Assembly: GCF_947498825.1 (NCBI RefSeq)
Contig: NZ_CANMLV010000003.1
Span: 1 to 64,000 of the forward strand
From: an uncultured Cedecea sp.
Lineage (GTDB): Bacteria > Pseudomonadota > Gammaproteobacteria > Enterobacterales > Enterobacteriaceae
Length of the DNA: 64,000 bases
Direction of reading: 5' to 3'
This document shows, piece after piece, positions 17,997 through 28,495 of this stretch. The notes below the pieces were generated by a model. That model saw only the letters and a program-made list of their open reading frames with translations. It had not been told where the DNA came from and did no database searches. The translations under genes and the position numbers were made by a program. Every line of letters starts with the position of its first letter. Within the stretch, counting starts at the first letter, position 1.

Positions 17997-19653
17997 CCGG
18001 GGGAAGGGTATTAAGCAGTGCCTGTAAAGAAGCCCGTGAAATATCGTTATCGATACCCACACCCCAGCGGCTTTCACCATTAGCAAAGTTGCAGCGAATA
18101 TAGGCCGCAGAACGACTCTCGCTATGCCGTCCAAGGGTATGCTCATGATAGTTATCAATCGCCAGGGCGATATTGAATCGACTTTTCAGGGCATCAGCCG
18201 CGGCGGATAACAGGCCATTTCCTTTACCTTGTAAGGTGATAACCCCTTCCGGTGTTTGAATGCGCGCGACTAACTGCAAGGTACCATCGGCGTGGCTTTC
18301 ACTGCGGTAATCCAGTAACTGACGTGGGGCTGTTTGATGTGGTCCGTACAAATCACGGAACAGCTGCCACAGTGCCGTCAGCGTCATTTCATTACCATGA
18401 CGGTCAGTTTGAACCTGAACATGGTAACTAAAGTCCTGCTGCAGACCGCGCGGTAATACCAGCCCATGGTTCTGTTCAAGGATCCAGGCAGCCCCACTTT
18501 TACCCGACTGACTGTTGACGCGAATAACCGCTTCATAAGTACAGCCCATATCTTCAGGATCAACCGGCAGGTAGGGCATTTCCCACAATGGAGAAGGAGA
18601 TGTCTGACGTGCAGTAAAACCTTTTTTAATCGCATCCTGATGGGAACCCGAAAAAGCGGTAAAGGCTAGCTTTCCGGCATAAGGATGACGAGGATGTACA
18701 GGCAACTGGTTACATTGTTCGACACACTCGACCACACTCTTGATATCGCTGAAATCCAGTTCAGGATCGATTCCCTGACTGTAGAGATTCATCGCCAGTG
18801 TAACCAGGCAGACGTTACCGGTACGTTCACCGTTACCAAATAAGCAGCCTTCAATTCTGTCGGCACCCGCCAGAACCGCCAGTTCAGCAGCAGCAATACC
18901 ACAACCTCTGTCGTTATGAGGATGAACGCTGATACACACATCGCGGCGTCTTGAGAAATGACGACAAAAATATTCGATCTGATCCGCATAGACATTCGGG
19001 GTATTGACTTCTACCGTTGCTGGCAAATTAAGGATCATTGGACGGGTTGCGGAGGGTTCCCAGATATCAGCAACGGCTTCGCAGATCTGCAGGGCAAAAT
19101 CAGATTCAGTGAAACAGAAGGTTTCCGGGGAGTATTCGTAGCTCCATTCAGTATTGGGATTTGCTTCGCATAAGGCTCTGACCTGACGTGTGGCATTGAC
19201 CGCCAACTGAACAATCTCTTCCTTACTCTGACGGAAGACCAGATCACGGAATAACGGAGCAGTGGCATTATAGACATGGACGGTGGCACGCTTTGCGCCT
19301 TCCAGGGCGGCGAAGGTACGATCAATCAGATCGCTGCGTGCCTGAGTCAGCACCTGAATTGTGACATCGTCCGGAATGCGTTTTTCTTCGATCAGCGTAC
19401 GGACGAACTGAAAGTCAGTTTCAGATGCAGCCGGGAAAGCCACTTCAATTTCTTTGAAACCACAGGCAATTAACAGATCCCAGAAACGTAATTTACGAGC
19501 GCTATCCATAGGTTCGGCCAGAGACTGATTACCATCACGAAGATCGGTAGAAAGCCAGCGAGGAGCCTGAGTCAGAACCTTATCCGGCCATTGACGATCG
19601 GGTAATGAAATAGGGGTATGCGGGCGATATTTTTGTGATGGAACTTGTAACAT
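17983..19653 (-). CDS. leuA: 2-isopropylmalate synthase, long form (LeuA)
   Basis: 556 residues. Condenses acetyl-CoA with 2-oxoisovalerate in leucine biosynthesis. The TIM-barrel has STDLRDGNQSL (HMGL-like motif with the metal aspartate) near residue 36 and SVHPHNDRGCGIAAAELAVL near 245, which holds the HxH metal ligands. After the barrel come a linker (SGSHQDAIKKG) and the C-terminal LeuA regulatory domain (about 425-556). It is longer than the roughly 520-residue LeuA of the enterobacterial leuABCD operon and matches the alternative class seen in pseudomonads and actinobacteria. No leuBCD genes are nearby. A strong AAGGAG ribosome site precedes the ATG. Confidence 0.93.
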   Translation of the reverse strand: MLQVPSQKYRPHTPISLPDRQWPDKVLTQAPRWLSTDLRDGNQSLAEPMDSARKLRFWDLLIACGFKEIEVAFPAASETDFQFVRTLIEEKRIPDDVTIQVLTQARSDLIDRTFAALEGAKRATVHVYNATAPLFRDLVFRQSKEEIVQLAVNATRQVRALCEANPNTEWSYEYSPETFCFTESDFALQICEAVADIWEPSATRPMILNLPATVEVNTPNVYADQIEYFCRHFSRRRDVCISVHPHNDRGCGIAAAELAVLAGADRIEGCLFGNGERTGNVCLVTLAMNLYSQGIDPELDFSDIKSVVECVEQCNQLPVHPRHPYAGKLAFTAFSGSHQDAIKKGFTARQTSPSPLWEMPYLPVDPEDMGCTYEAVIRVNSQSGKSGAAWILEQNHGLVLPRGLQQDFSYHVQVQTDRHGNEMTLTALWQLFRDLYGPHQTAPRQLLDYRSESHADGTLQLVARIQTPEGVITLQGKGNGLLSAAADALKSRFNIALAIDNYHEHTLGRHSESRSAAYIRCNFANGESRWGVGIDNDISRASLQALLNTLPPATDA

Positions 19654-19835
19654 GCTGACTCTCCTTAGTTAGGTCTGTCTCTATCCTGACTGAGAGCGCT
19701 GACAGATACTCACGAAAAACTGACAACATGGCGTGAGAAACCGCCATCCGTCACTAAAGTTAGCAGGAGTGGGGAGCGATATTTTGCTGATACAAATCAT
19801 TTGGGCTGCCATTTTTAGCGGCAGAATCGCAGAAA

Positions 19836-19870
19836 ATAAAACGGGAAAGCGCTCGCTTTCCCGTTTTATT
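19836..19870 (-). terminator. Hairpin terminator between emrB and leuA
   Basis: AATAAAACGGGAAAGC-GCTC-GCTTTCCCGTTTTATT, a near-perfect 16-bp stem. On the minus strand it follows emrB and precedes leuA. The U-rich arm makes it a plausible intrinsic terminator in both directions. Confidence 0.85.
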
Positions 19871-19892
19871 CATTCTGATATTAAAGCGTTTT

Positions 19893-20019
19893 TATACCCA
19901 AAATAATTTGAGTTGCTTGCAGGCTTTTAGTTCAGCCCGTCGGTGAGCACAGATAAATTCTGTGATTCGGCGGGCTGAACGCAGGCAACACCCAAGCAAC
20001 TTGAAGTATGACGGGTATA
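19893..20019. repeat. ERIC-like repeat (full length) abutting the emrB stop
   Basis: 127 bp from TATACCCAAAATAATTTGAG to CTTGAAGTATGACGGGTATA, in inverted orientation to the copy at 24926. Its last base is immediately next to the emrB stop codon at 20020, so it forms the whole proximal 3-prime UTR of emrAB mRNA. Confidence 0.9.
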
Positions 20020-21555
20020 TTAATGAGCGCCTCCACCTTTTCCTGCCCCAAACGGCGGTCTGGCAAACCACACCAAGCCTATCAGCAGAATAAAGATCCC
20101 ACCAGAAAGCCAGAATATTTCGTTGGCGGAAATAATCAGCCCTTGCTCGGTTATCTGCTGCGCAATATAGCTTGAGGCTTGCTGATGAGTCATACCTAAG
20201 TTTTCTAATTGCTGGTACGTATCGATAGCGTTCTGGTTATAAGGGGTAACCGATTCTGTCAGATGAGCATGGTGCAGTGATTCACGGTTACTCCACATAG
20301 TGGTGGTGATTGAGGTACCGATAGAACCTGCAAGCGTACGCAGGAAGTTTGACAGGCTTGACGCCGCAGCCAGTCTTTCTGGCGGTAAACCGGAAAGAAT
20401 TATCGCCGTCAGTGGCATAAAGAAGCAGGCTACTGCAAAACCCTGAACAAACTGCGGCCAGGCAACACCGGCAAAGTCTATTCCTGGCTCAAAGGTATAG
20501 GCGCGCCAGTAGAAGCACACGGCATAAACAATAAAGCTGAATGTCACCAAAAGACGCATATCAATCTTATGGGAGAAACGGCCAATTATCGGTGATAGCA
20601 GTACTGGAAGAAGTCCTACCGGTGCTGAAGCAAGCCCTGCCCAGGTTGCGGTATACCCGTAAACCTCCTGCAATAGCAGCGGCAGCAGGACGATGGCGCC
20701 GAAGTAAATCAGATAGGCGAGGCTGATACAGATACAGCCCACGGTGAAATTTCGCGATTTAAACAGCGATAAATCAACGATGGGGTCTTTATCGGTCAGT
20801 TCCCAAACCACCAGAAATGTCAGCGTTACCACAGCAACCGCTGCCAGCACCACAATTTCAGTGGAGCTAAACCAACTCAGTTCCTTCCCGCGGTCGAGCA
20901 TGACTTGTAAGCTTCCCACCCCGATAACCAGTAATCCAAGACCAACAGCATCGATACGGCGGTGTTCGGTCTTTGTTTCACGGTCACGTAAGGTTCTTAG
21001 CGTGAGAAGTACTACAACTGCGCCAATAGGAACGTTAATAAAGAAGATCCAACCCCAGTGATAATTATCACTGATATAACCACCGAGTATAGGGCCAAAA
21101 ATCGGCGCGACCACCACGGTCATTGACCATAATGCCAGGGCCAGGCTTCGTTTAGCGGGTGGATAGTTATTCAGTAATAAACTTTGAGATAACGGGATTA
21201 ACGGACCAGCAACCAGCCCCTGGAGAACACGGAAAAAAATCAGCATTTCCAGGCTATTGGACATACCACATGCCCAAGAGGTAACCACAAACAGGATTAT
21301 CGACCAGAGGAACAGTTTTACCTCTCCCATCCGCTTGGCCAGCCAGCCAGTGATAGGAATGGAAATAGCATTTGCGACCCCAAAAGAGGTAATAACCCAA
21401 GTTCCCTGGCTCATTGATGAGCCAAGGTTACCGGCAATAGTTGGAATCGCCACGTTAGCAATCGTGGAGTCCAGCACTTGCATAAAGGTCGCGAGTGAAA
21501 GTGCGATGGTCATAATGACCAGTGGTGCACCCTCTAGCGGCTTTCGTTGTGCCAT
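20020..21555 (-). CDS. emrB: Multidrug efflux MFS permease EmrB
   Basis: 511 residues, DHA2-family 14-helix proton antiporter of the inner membrane. With EmrA and TolC it expels hydrophobic toxins (CCCP, nalidixic acid and similar). Typical features are MQVLDSTIANVAIPTI in helix 1, GWLAKRMGEVKLFLWS in loop 2-3 (motif A), and GPILGGYISDNYHWGWIFFI (motif C) near residue 155. It lies 15 bp downstream of emrA in the same direction, in the E. coli order emrR-emrA-emrB. Confidence 0.97.
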   Translation of the reverse strand: MAQRKPLEGAPLVIMTIALSLATFMQVLDSTIANVAIPTIAGNLGSSMSQGTWVITSFGVANAISIPITGWLAKRMGEVKLFLWSIILFVVTSWACGMSNSLEMLIFFRVLQGLVAGPLIPLSQSLLLNNYPPAKRSLALALWSMTVVVAPIFGPILGGYISDNYHWGWIFFINVPIGAVVVLLTLRTLRDRETKTEHRRIDAVGLGLLVIGVGSLQVMLDRGKELSWFSSTEIVVLAAVAVVTLTFLVVWELTDKDPIVDLSLFKSRNFTVGCICISLAYLIYFGAIVLLPLLLQEVYGYTATWAGLASAPVGLLPVLLSPIIGRFSHKIDMRLLVTFSFIVYAVCFYWRAYTFEPGIDFAGVAWPQFVQGFAVACFFMPLTAIILSGLPPERLAAASSLSNFLRTLAGSIGTSITTTMWSNRESLHHAHLTESVTPYNQNAIDTYQQLENLGMTHQQASSYIAQQITEQGLIISANEIFWLSGGIFILLIGLVWFARPPFGAGKGGGAH

Positions 21556-21570
21556 ATAGCCTCCAATTGA

Positions 21571-22740
21571 TTAACCCGCATTGGCCTGAATAATCTGGTC
21601 GATAAGCGTATTCACTGGAGCCATATCAAGTACACGAGCATTGCTTTCGTAAACCGGGGTCGTACGAACCTGCGTTGACAGGACAGCACCCTCAGTAGAT
21701 GTCGTATCCACATTGACCAGAGCAGAAAGACCAATACGCAGAGGGTGCTCTGTTATTTGCTGTTCATCGAGTTCGATGCGGACTGGCAGGCGTTGAACAA
21801 CCTTGATCCAGTTACCGGTTGCGTTCTGGGCTGGCAGTAAAGAAAATGCGCTGCCGGTACCCATATCCAGACCGACAACCTTTCCGGTAAAGACGACGTT
21901 ATCGCCATACATATCCGTTACCACGGTGGCTGGCTGACCTATACGTATATTGGCAAGCTGAGTTTCTTTATAGTTTGCATCAACCCACATCCCTTTAGCC
22001 GGTACAATCGCCATTAATGGCGTTGTCGGACTGATTTGTGAGCCAACCTGTACTGCACGTTGCGAAACGTATCCAGTCATTGGGCTGATAATTTGCGTAC
22101 GCTGCAGTGCCATCCAGGCATCACGAACCTCGGCTGCCGCTTGCTTAATCACAGGCTGATCTTCAAGGCGTGTTCCCAGTACCATAGCCTGATTGGCATT
22201 GTATTGCTGAATAGCGACATCCAGCTCTGCCTGGGCACTGGCCACGGCATCACGGGCATGTTGTAGCTCTTCACGACCAATCAGATTCGCCTGACCTAGT
22301 GGAATGCGTCGATTTAAATCGTGTTGCGCTTTAGCCAGTGCTGTCTTTTGTAGCTCAATATTAGCCTGATATTGTTTACTGTTAATCATCAACTGGTGTA
22401 TCTGACGAACACTGGAAGCCAGCTGAGTTTGTGCCTTTTCAAAGCTCTGTTCAGCATCTGCTTGATCAAGACTGACCAGGACATCCCCTTGTTTTACAAA
22501 GTCGGTATTATCTGCCCAGACTTTTGTCACACTGCCAGAGACTTGCGCCATGATTTGCACTTGGTTACCTGATACATAAGCATCGTCGGTTTCTTGATAA
22601 TGTCTTAAAACTAAAAACCAATAGACGCCATAGGCCACGGCAATAGCAACAAAAAGCAAGGTTAAGAAAAGAAGAATGCCTTTACGCTTTCCTTTCTTGC
22701 TGGGTTGCTGCGGGGCATTCATCTCCGCATTTGTGCTCAT
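21571..22740 (-). CDS. emrA: Multidrug efflux membrane fusion protein EmrA
   Basis: 389 residues from the ATG at 22740 (MSTNAEMN), which has a GGAG ribosome site; an ATG four codons upstream is less likely. One N-terminal transmembrane helix (about 25-45) anchors a periplasmic adaptor. The biotinyl-lipoyl half (DDAYVSGNQVQIMAQVSGSV), a long alpha-helical hairpin (80-205) and the beta-barrel (PMTGYVSQRAVQVGSQISPT) follow. It links EmrB to an outer-membrane channel. Confidence 0.97.
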   Translation of the reverse strand: MSTNAEMNAPQQPSKKGKRKGILLFLTLLFVAIAVAYGVYWFLVLRHYQETDDAYVSGNQVQIMAQVSGSVTKVWADNTDFVKQGDVLVSLDQADAEQSFEKAQTQLASSVRQIHQLMINSKQYQANIELQKTALAKAQHDLNRRIPLGQANLIGREELQHARDAVASAQAELDVAIQQYNANQAMVLGTRLEDQPVIKQAAAEVRDAWMALQRTQIISPMTGYVSQRAVQVGSQISPTTPLMAIVPAKGMWVDANYKETQLANIRIGQPATVVTDMYGDNVVFTGKVVGLDMGTGSAFSLLPAQNATGNWIKVVQRLPVRIELDEQQITEHPLRIGLSALVNVDTTSTEGAVLSTQVRTTPVYESNARVLDMAPVNTLIDQIIQANAG

Positions 22741-22860
22741 GCTAATCTCCACTTATTGATAATTTTTGACGGAAACTGTCGACAGGCAGGTCACTCGATC
22801 TTATCGGACCTGTCGATATCGGTTAAAAGAACATGTGTGCTGTAAAGAGACGAATGTCGT

Positions 22861-22926
22861 TATACCTTTCATACTTCAAGCCGCCTGAGGGCTGGTATTC
22901 AGGCAACATTGCGTTTTTTGGGTATA
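22861..22926. repeat. Short ERIC-like repeat (internal deletion form)
   Basis: 66 bp with both terminal arms (TATACCTTTCATACTTCAAG and TTTTTTGGGTATA) but lacking the ERIC core. It sits between emrR and emrA, so it should be part of the emrRAB transcript. Confidence 0.75.
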
Positions 22927-22941
22927 CATGGTCAGGGAGCA

Positions 22942-23460
22942 TCAACCAAGATGTGATTCTTCATCCATTTGATCAAGACGAGTCAGTAGCTTACGGGTAA
23001 TGGTTTCAAGCTGTGTTTGCTCATCTTTATTAAGCGATGACCAGATTTGGTGCAGGCAACTGTGTTGCGGAGGCAGTAACTGGTTTAAAAAGTCGAGCCC
23101 TTGCTTCGTTAACTGTAAATACAAACAGCGACGGTCATTATCGCTTTCATGACGTTCAATCCAGCCACGTTTTTCCAGTTCATCTGCAATACGTGTCGCA
23201 TTGGTACGCGAAGAACCTAACGCATTGCTCAGTTCAGAAGGTTGGATACTGTGATTTTCCTGAGCTTCTAAAGTGATTAACGCCATGAACAAGGTTTCGT
23301 TGATCCCTTGCGCTTTCAGCATTTTATTACGATTTTCCAAAAGTTTACCGTGCATATGCATACACAGTCGTGTCAGGAGAATTTCCTGATACGGAAAATC
23401 CTTACAACGCTGCGCGCGTGTTGTAAGCATTTGTTCAATAGGGGCAAACGAACTGTCCAT
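22942..23460 (-). CDS. emrR: MarR-family repressor EmrR (MprA)
   Basis: 172 residues. Winged helix-turn-helix dimer that represses emrRAB and is released by ligands such as CCCP and salicylate in E. coli. The core [20 protein letters not shown] is the recognition HTH (about residues 75-95), followed by the wing [17 protein letters not shown]-terminal [20 protein letters not shown] supplies dimerisation helices. The C terminus is a few residues shorter than in E. coli. It heads the emrRAB operon, with a short ERIC-like element between it and emrA. Confidence 0.97.
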   Translation of the reverse strand: MDSSFAPIEQMLTTRAQRCKDFPYQEILLTRLCMHMHGKLLENRNKMLKAQGINETLFMALITLEAQENHSIQPSELSNALGSSRTNATRIADELEKRGWIERHESDNDRRCLYLQLTKQGLDFLNQLLPPQHSCLHQIWSSLNKDEQTQLETITRKLLTRLDQMDEESHLG

Positions 23461-23629
23461 TTTTAATATAACCTCATTAATTTCACCCGGTATAGTAACG
23501 GCAGTTACAAATAAAGTAAATCTCCTGACTATACAAAAATATACGTTTGTATACGTTCAATTCCTTTGTTCCGCGAATTCTTCTATGAGAAATCCCTCCG
23601 GCCATTCAGAGCGGAGGGTAATAATAAAG

Positions 23630-24808
23630 CTAAACGGGTTGCTTATGATAACCGAGCCACCAGACCAGCAGCCCTAGTAAAGAAACGCTGGCTCCGGCAA
23701 TGCAGACCCCAGTCCAGCCAGCATGCTGATAGGCTCCTGCCGAAATTAATGAACCTGCAGCCCCGCCAATAAAATAACTGGTCATATACCCGGCAGTCAG
23801 ACGATTACGTGCCTCGGGCATCATATGATAAATCACACTTTGGTTGGTGATATGTACACCTTGCACAGTCAAATCGAGGATCAGTATGCCGACAATCAGG
23901 GCGATAACAGAATACTGGCCGGCAGCGGTTGCCCCCCATGACAGCAGTAATAGCAGTAGCCCGATACTGGTGGTGAGATGAGCTTTGCCTTTATCCGATA
24001 AACTGCCTGCCGGACGGGCTCCTAACGCACCTGCCGCCCCCACCAAGCCAAACAGACCAATCATTGCATCTGAATAGTTAAAAGGCGGGGAGGCGAGCAG
24101 AAATGCCATTGAAGTCCAGAGAATACTGAAATTTGCAAAGGTCAGGCAGCCTAATAAGGCGCGTGTCCGCAGTAAAGGATGACGGGTAAAGAGACTGAAA
24201 ATTGACCCCAGGAGTTGCGGATAATTAAGGTGATTATCTTGCTTCACTCGTGGTAAACCGCGCCACAGGGCTAGTGCCATCAGGATCATCAGTATACTGG
24301 CAACCCAGTAGACCGTACGCCATCCTCCCAGGCTTGCAAGTAAACCAGCCACGGTTCGGGCCAGCAGAATACCCAGTAATAAGCCGCTCATAATCGTCCC
24401 CACCACCTTTCCGCGTTTTTCCGGTGCGGCCAGTGTCGCAGCCAAAGGAACGAGGATTTGTGCGACGACGGAAAAAAGCCCGGTCAGTGCAGTTCCGAGG
24501 ATCATGACCCATAATGACTGACTGCTGGCAGTAAGCAGCATGCCCCCTGCAGCCAGCAATGTCATGGTGACAATCAAACGGCGACGTTCAAACATATCAC
24601 CCAGCGGAACCAGGAAGAGTAAGCCTGCCGCATAGCCCAGTTGTGCAGCGGTAACAATCAGCCCAGCCTGGTTGATAGAAAGGGAAAATGCATTTGCGAT
24701 AGTGTCGAGTAGGGGCTGAACATAGTAATTACTGGCCACTGCCAGCCCGGTAGCGACAGACATCAGAATGATAAGTGGAGTACTGAGTCCGGATTGATTA
24801 TTTTTCAT
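23630..24808 (-). CDS. MFS transporter (YgaY/arabinose-efflux-type)
   Basis: About 392 residues and 12 predicted transmembrane helices; major facilitator superfamily drug or sugar exporter. Motif A is LVPLGDMFERRRLIV near residue 68, and a central cytoplasmic loop (RGLPRVKQDNHLNYP) separates the two six-helix halves. In E. coli the same place beside emrRAB holds ygaY, a related MFS gene that is broken in K-12; here the frame is intact. A start seven codons upstream (24829) is also possible, as neither has a strong ribosome site. Substrate unknown. Confidence 0.85.
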   Translation of the reverse strand: MKNNQSGLSTPLIILMSVATGLAVASNYYVQPLLDTIANAFSLSINQAGLIVTAAQLGYAAGLLFLVPLGDMFERRRLIVTMTLLAAGGMLLTASSQSLWVMILGTALTGLFSVVAQILVPLAATLAAPEKRGKVVGTIMSGLLLGILLARTVAGLLASLGGWRTVYWVASILMILMALALWRGLPRVKQDNHLNYPQLLGSIFSLFTRHPLLRTRALLGCLTFANFSILWTSMAFLLASPPFNYSDAMIGLFGLVGAAGALGARPAGSLSDKGKAHLTTSIGLLLLLLSWGATAAGQYSVIALIVGILILDLTVQGVHITNQSVIYHMMPEARNRLTAGYMTSYFIGGAAGSLISAGAYQHAGWTGVCIAGASVSLLGLLVWWLGYHKQPV

Positions 24809-24925
24809 TATTAAGATGATTAACGTCAATTTGCCAAATAGATGGAGAAGAGCATACCCAATAAGCGGGTCAGAAAAAAATAGGAAGAGGTGCTAGTTTG
24901 TGCGGTTATAGTCGAATGACATATA

Positions 24926-25052
24926 TATACCCGTCATACTTCAAGTTGCTTGGGTGTTGCCTGCGTCCAGCCCGCCGAATCACATAGTTTATCTATGCTC
25001 ATCGACGGGCTGAACTGGGCGCCTACAAGCAACTCGAATTATTTTGGGTATA
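24926..25052. repeat. ERIC-like repeat (full length)
   Basis: 127 bp from TATACCCGTCATACTTCAAG to CTCGAATTATTTTGGGTATA with the GAATCACATAGTTTATCTATG core. It lies between the MFS gene and the proX terminator and is almost a consensus copy for this window. Confidence 0.93.
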
Positions 25053-25086
25053 GAAGGGATTGGAGATATTCAGAAACACAAAATGG

Positions 25087-25119
25087 ATAAAAAAAAGACA
25101 GGGCGTTATCGCCCTGTCT
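25087..25119 (-). terminator. Rho-independent terminator of proVWX
   Basis: AGACAGGGCG-ATAA-CGCCCTGTCT on the minus strand, followed by TTTTTTTATCC. A 10-bp perfect stem just downstream of proX. Confidence 0.95.
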
Positions 25120-25152
25120 GATATATCGCGTCAGGATTTAACTCAGACTCAG

Positions 25153-26151
25153 TTATTTAGCGGCCAGGGCTTCATTCACCCAGCCGTCAAATTCTGCCTG
25201 GTGTGCTTTTATCCAGCCATCAACATGGTTATTGATATCGGCTTCTGAAGATTTACCGTTGTGCATCATGGAATTCTGCGCATTGATATCTGCTAAAGGT
25301 AGTTTCATGATTGCAAAGAGTTTCGCTGCTTGTGGATTCTTCTCAGCCCACTCTTTGTTTGCCGCGATATGCATGGTGCTGACCGGGAAGCCATAGTTGG
25401 CACCGTTAGGGAGTTTGGTGTCGATATCTTTCTGTACGCCAGGCAAGGAAGAGAACGGAACTTGTAACCAGACTACATCTTTACCTGGCTTCAGTACATC
25501 ACTGACCCAGTAAGGTGTCCAGGTATAGTAAAGTACCGGTTTACCTTCTTTGAAGCGCGCGATGGTATCTGCCATCATCGCTGAGTAGTTACCGTGGTTA
25601 ACATGCACCGTCTTTTCAAGACCGTAGGCGGTATTCTGATGATTGAGCACTGCTTCGCAGCCCCAGCCTGGCGCACAGCCAGTGAGTTCTGCCTTACCTT
25701 CACCATTTCGGGAGAAGAGCTTCGCAATTTCCGGATCTTTCAATTGCTCTATGTTGGTAATTTTATATTTATCCGCGGTTTTTTTATCGATCAAGTAACC
25801 CTGTGCAGCTCCGGAAACCAGTACGCCTTCACGGTAAAACTTTTTGTCACCACCGGCTGCGGCATACATATCGTCATGCAGAGATTGCCAGTTAACGGCA
25901 GTGAAAGTGGCATCGCCAGAAGCGATTGAGGTGTATCCGACGTTATAATCCACCTCACTAGGTTTGTTGACGGTATAGCCGAGTTTCTCAAGGGCTCTGC
26001 TTACCAGCAATGTCTGGAAGGTTTCTTCGGCAATGGTGCTTTGTACGGGTTGTACGGTGATACCTTTACCCGGCAACTCAGCTGCAAAGGTGAGGGAGCT
26101 GGTGGTAACGAGTGTGGCAAAAGCCGTGGCTAAGATAGCGGTATGTCGCAT
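25153..26151 (-). CDS. proX: Glycine betaine/proline betaine-binding periplasmic protein ProX
   Basis: 332 residues from the ATG at 26151, which has an AAGGAAT ribosome site and begins a signal peptide ([20 protein letters not shown], cleaved after FAA). The open frame runs 17 codons further upstream, but that part lies in the proW-proX spacer. Ligand-binding tryptophans of the aromatic cage are seen in [16 protein letters not shown] and CAPGWGCEA. It delivers betaines to ProWV under osmotic stress. Third gene of proVWX. Confidence 0.97.
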   Translation of the reverse strand: MRHTAILATAFATLVTTSSLTFAAELPGKGITVQPVQSTIAEETFQTLLVSRALEKLGYTVNKPSEVDYNVGYTSIASGDATFTAVNWQSLHDDMYAAAGGDKKFYREGVLVSGAAQGYLIDKKTADKYKITNIEQLKDPEIAKLFSRNGEGKAELTGCAPGWGCEAVLNHQNTAYGLEKTVHVNHGNYSAMMADTIARFKEGKPVLYYTWTPYWVSDVLKPGKDVVWLQVPFSSLPGVQKDIDTKLPNGANYGFPVSTMHIAANKEWAEKNPQAAKLFAIMKLPLADINAQNSMMHNGKSSEADINNHVDGWIKAHQAEFDGWVNEALAAK

Positions 26152-26211
26152 CGTTATTCCTTTTTTATGTTGTGATGGGCTGGAGAAGTGGCGCGAGGCC
26201 ACCGCTCTGGC

Positions 26212-27300
26212 TTATTTCATGAAGGGACGGGTTAATAAACCCAATGGGCCGGTGGTATACCAGCGGCGATTGCCTTTGGAGCGTGCGTCACGACCAACAG
26301 ACTGAGTTAAGCGGTCAAGGATGATGGCCAGGATAACAATTCCGACCCCTCCGACGGTAGCCAGCCCCATATCAAGGCGGCCGATACCGCGCAGTACCAT
26401 CTGACCTAAGCCACCGACAGCAATCATTGATGCAATGACCACCATTGACAGAGCAAGCATCAGTGTCTGATTGACGCCAGCCATAATGGTCGGCATGGCT
26501 TGAGGGAGCTGAACTTTAAACAGCATCTGACGTGGACTGGCACCAAATGAGCGCGCAGCTTCAATCAAGTCTTCTGGTACTTGCTTAATACCAAGAATGG
26601 TCAGACGTATAATCGGCGGCAGTGCAAAAATAATGGTGACCACAACCCCCGGCACATTACCGATACCAAATAGCATGACAATAGGCACTAGGTAAACGAA
26701 GGCCGGTGTGGTTTGCATCGCATCAAGCAATGGACGGATAATCCTGGCTGCGCGGTCACTGCGCGCCAGCCAGATCCCCATAGGCAGGCCTATTATTATG
26801 CAGAAGAATAATGCCGTCAGTACCAGAGCCAGTGTCACCATCGCTTGTGACCAGGCGCCAATTGCCCCGATAGCTATCAGCGATATCAGCGTTGCGACGC
26901 CCATGCCAAAGGTCGACATCTGCCAGGCAATCAGTGCAAAAACAATGATAGCGACGACGGAGGGCATACCCAGTAGCGCTTGCTGAAAACCACTTAAAAT
27001 ATAATCAACAGGAACCCGTATTCCCTGAAACAATGGACGGAAATGAATAACTACCCAATCGATCCCTTCAGTGACCCAAGTATCAAGCGGGATCAGCGTT
27101 TTATGAAAAGGATCAAGAATATTGAAATGCTCTGCCGGTGCGCTGGGGGCTGATGTCAGCCAGTCACTCGAGCTTGTGGCGGCATCAGCCCCCGTTCCCG
27201 TCGCGGCATCAGTGGCAGGACTGCCCCATGCATCTTCTGCACCCGCAGTACTTTGTACTGCTTCACTACCGGTATCCCACGGATTTGCTGTATCACTCAT
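26212..27300 (-). CDS. proW: Glycine betaine ABC transporter permease ProW
   Basis: 362 residues from the ATG at 27300, which overlaps the end of proV by 8 bp. It has a long hydrophilic Ala/Asp-rich N-terminal region typical of ProW (residues 1-60), then about seven transmembrane helices. The ABC permease EAA loop, [20 protein letters not shown], lies near residue 250. Inner membrane partner of ProV and ProX. Confidence 0.97.
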   Translation of the reverse strand: MSDTANPWDTGSEAVQSTAGAEDAWGSPATDAATGTGADAATSSSDWLTSAPSAPAEHFNILDPFHKTLIPLDTWVTEGIDWVVIHFRPLFQGIRVPVDYILSGFQQALLGMPSVVAIIVFALIAWQMSTFGMGVATLISLIAIGAIGAWSQAMVTLALVLTALFFCIIIGLPMGIWLARSDRAARIIRPLLDAMQTTPAFVYLVPIVMLFGIGNVPGVVVTIIFALPPIIRLTILGIKQVPEDLIEAARSFGASPRQMLFKVQLPQAMPTIMAGVNQTLMLALSMVVIASMIAVGGLGQMVLRGIGRLDMGLATVGGVGIVILAIILDRLTQSVGRDARSKGNRRWYTTGPLGLLTRPFMK

Positions 27301-28495
27301 TATTGGTTCCCTCACGATCTAAAGCCTGCAATAACACCCCTTTAGAGATAACGCCGACATACTGTTGATTTTCTCCGATAACTGGCACTGCACATGCAGA
27401 CAGGCCAACATGGGAGAGTAATTCACTGAGTGACGTATCCGCAGATACCGGGGCCGGATTCTCAATAAATGCAGAATCCAGACTTTGCCCTGCAGCAAGA
27501 GCAGCTTTTAATGAATCGCCAGAAACAATACCGAGAAACTTTTGGTCACGATCGATAATATAGCCATAGTCACGGTCTGCATCCTGTAATAACTTCAGTG
27601 CAGATCGGGGACCAAAACCGGCTGTTTTACGTAGCAGACCAGCAGGATTACGACGGGCAATATCTTTCGCGCTAAATACCTGACTAATATCCACGCCACG
27701 GAAAAAGGTACGGACATAATCATTGGCCGGATTGTTAAGAATTTCATCCGGGGTACCGACCTGAATAACTTCTCCACCTTGCATAATGGCTATTCTGTCG
27801 CCGATTCGCATGGCTTCATCAAGGTCATGAGATATAAAAACAACAGTACGTTGATGCTTGGACTGTAGATTAATTAATTCATCTTGCATCTCAGCTCTAA
27901 TTAATGGGTCGAGTGCAGAGAAAGCTTCATCCATCAATAATATATCTGGATTAATCGCTAATGCTCGCGCAAGGCCAACGCGTTGTCGCATACCACCAGA
28001 AAGTTCATCCGGATAAGCGTGAGCATAATTTTCCAGCCCAACCTGACGGAGCGCATCTAATGCTTTTTCCTGGCGTTCTGCTACCGGAATACCTGCCAGC
28101 TCCATACCAAATGCAGCATTATTTATTACCGTCATATGTGGCATTAAAGCAAATGACTGGAAGACCATTGCAATTTTATTTCTGCGGACTTCACGAAGCT
28201 CAGTATCAGATATTTTCGCAATATCGACACCGTCTATCAGTACTTGACCTCGGGTCGGTTCAATCAGGCGATTGAGAAGGCGAACCATGGTGGATTTTCC
28301 TGAACCGGACAACCCCATGATGACAAAAATCTCGCCTTCTTCAATGGCCAGACTGGCGTCTTTAACGCCCAGTGACAGACCTGTTTTTTCCAGCAGTTCG
28401 CTTTTCGACATTCCTTTATCAATATATTTAAATGCGCGCTGAGGATGTTCACCAAATATCTTATATAAATTCTTCACTTCTAATTTAATTGCCAT
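27293..28495 (-). CDS. proV: Glycine betaine ABC transporter ATPase ProV
   Basis: 400 residues. Walker [10 protein letters not shown] near residue 61, Q-loop [13 protein letters not shown], signature [15 protein letters not shown], Walker [13 protein letters not shown] and the H-loop [10 protein letters not shown] tandem CBS regulatory module occupies about 280-400. It energises osmoprotectant uptake; in E. coli proVWX is induced by hyperosmolarity and silenced by H-NS. First gene of the operon. Confidence 0.98.
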   Translation of the reverse strand: MAIKLEVKNLYKIFGEHPQRAFKYIDKGMSKSELLEKTGLSLGVKDASLAIEEGEIFVIMGLSGSGKSTMVRLLNRLIEPTRGQVLIDGVDIAKISDTELREVRRNKIAMVFQSFALMPHMTVINNAAFGMELAGIPVAERQEKALDALRQVGLENYAHAYPDELSGGMRQRVGLARALAINPDILLMDEAFSALDPLIRAEMQDELINLQSKHQRTVVFISHDLDEAMRIGDRIAIMQGGEVIQVGTPDEILNNPANDYVRTFFRGVDISQVFSAKDIARRNPAGLLRKTAGFGPRSALKLLQDADRDYGYIIDRDQKFLGIVSGDSLKAALAAGQSLDSAFIENPAPVSADTSLSELLSHVGLSACAVPVIGENQQYVGVISKGVLLQALDREGTNNE

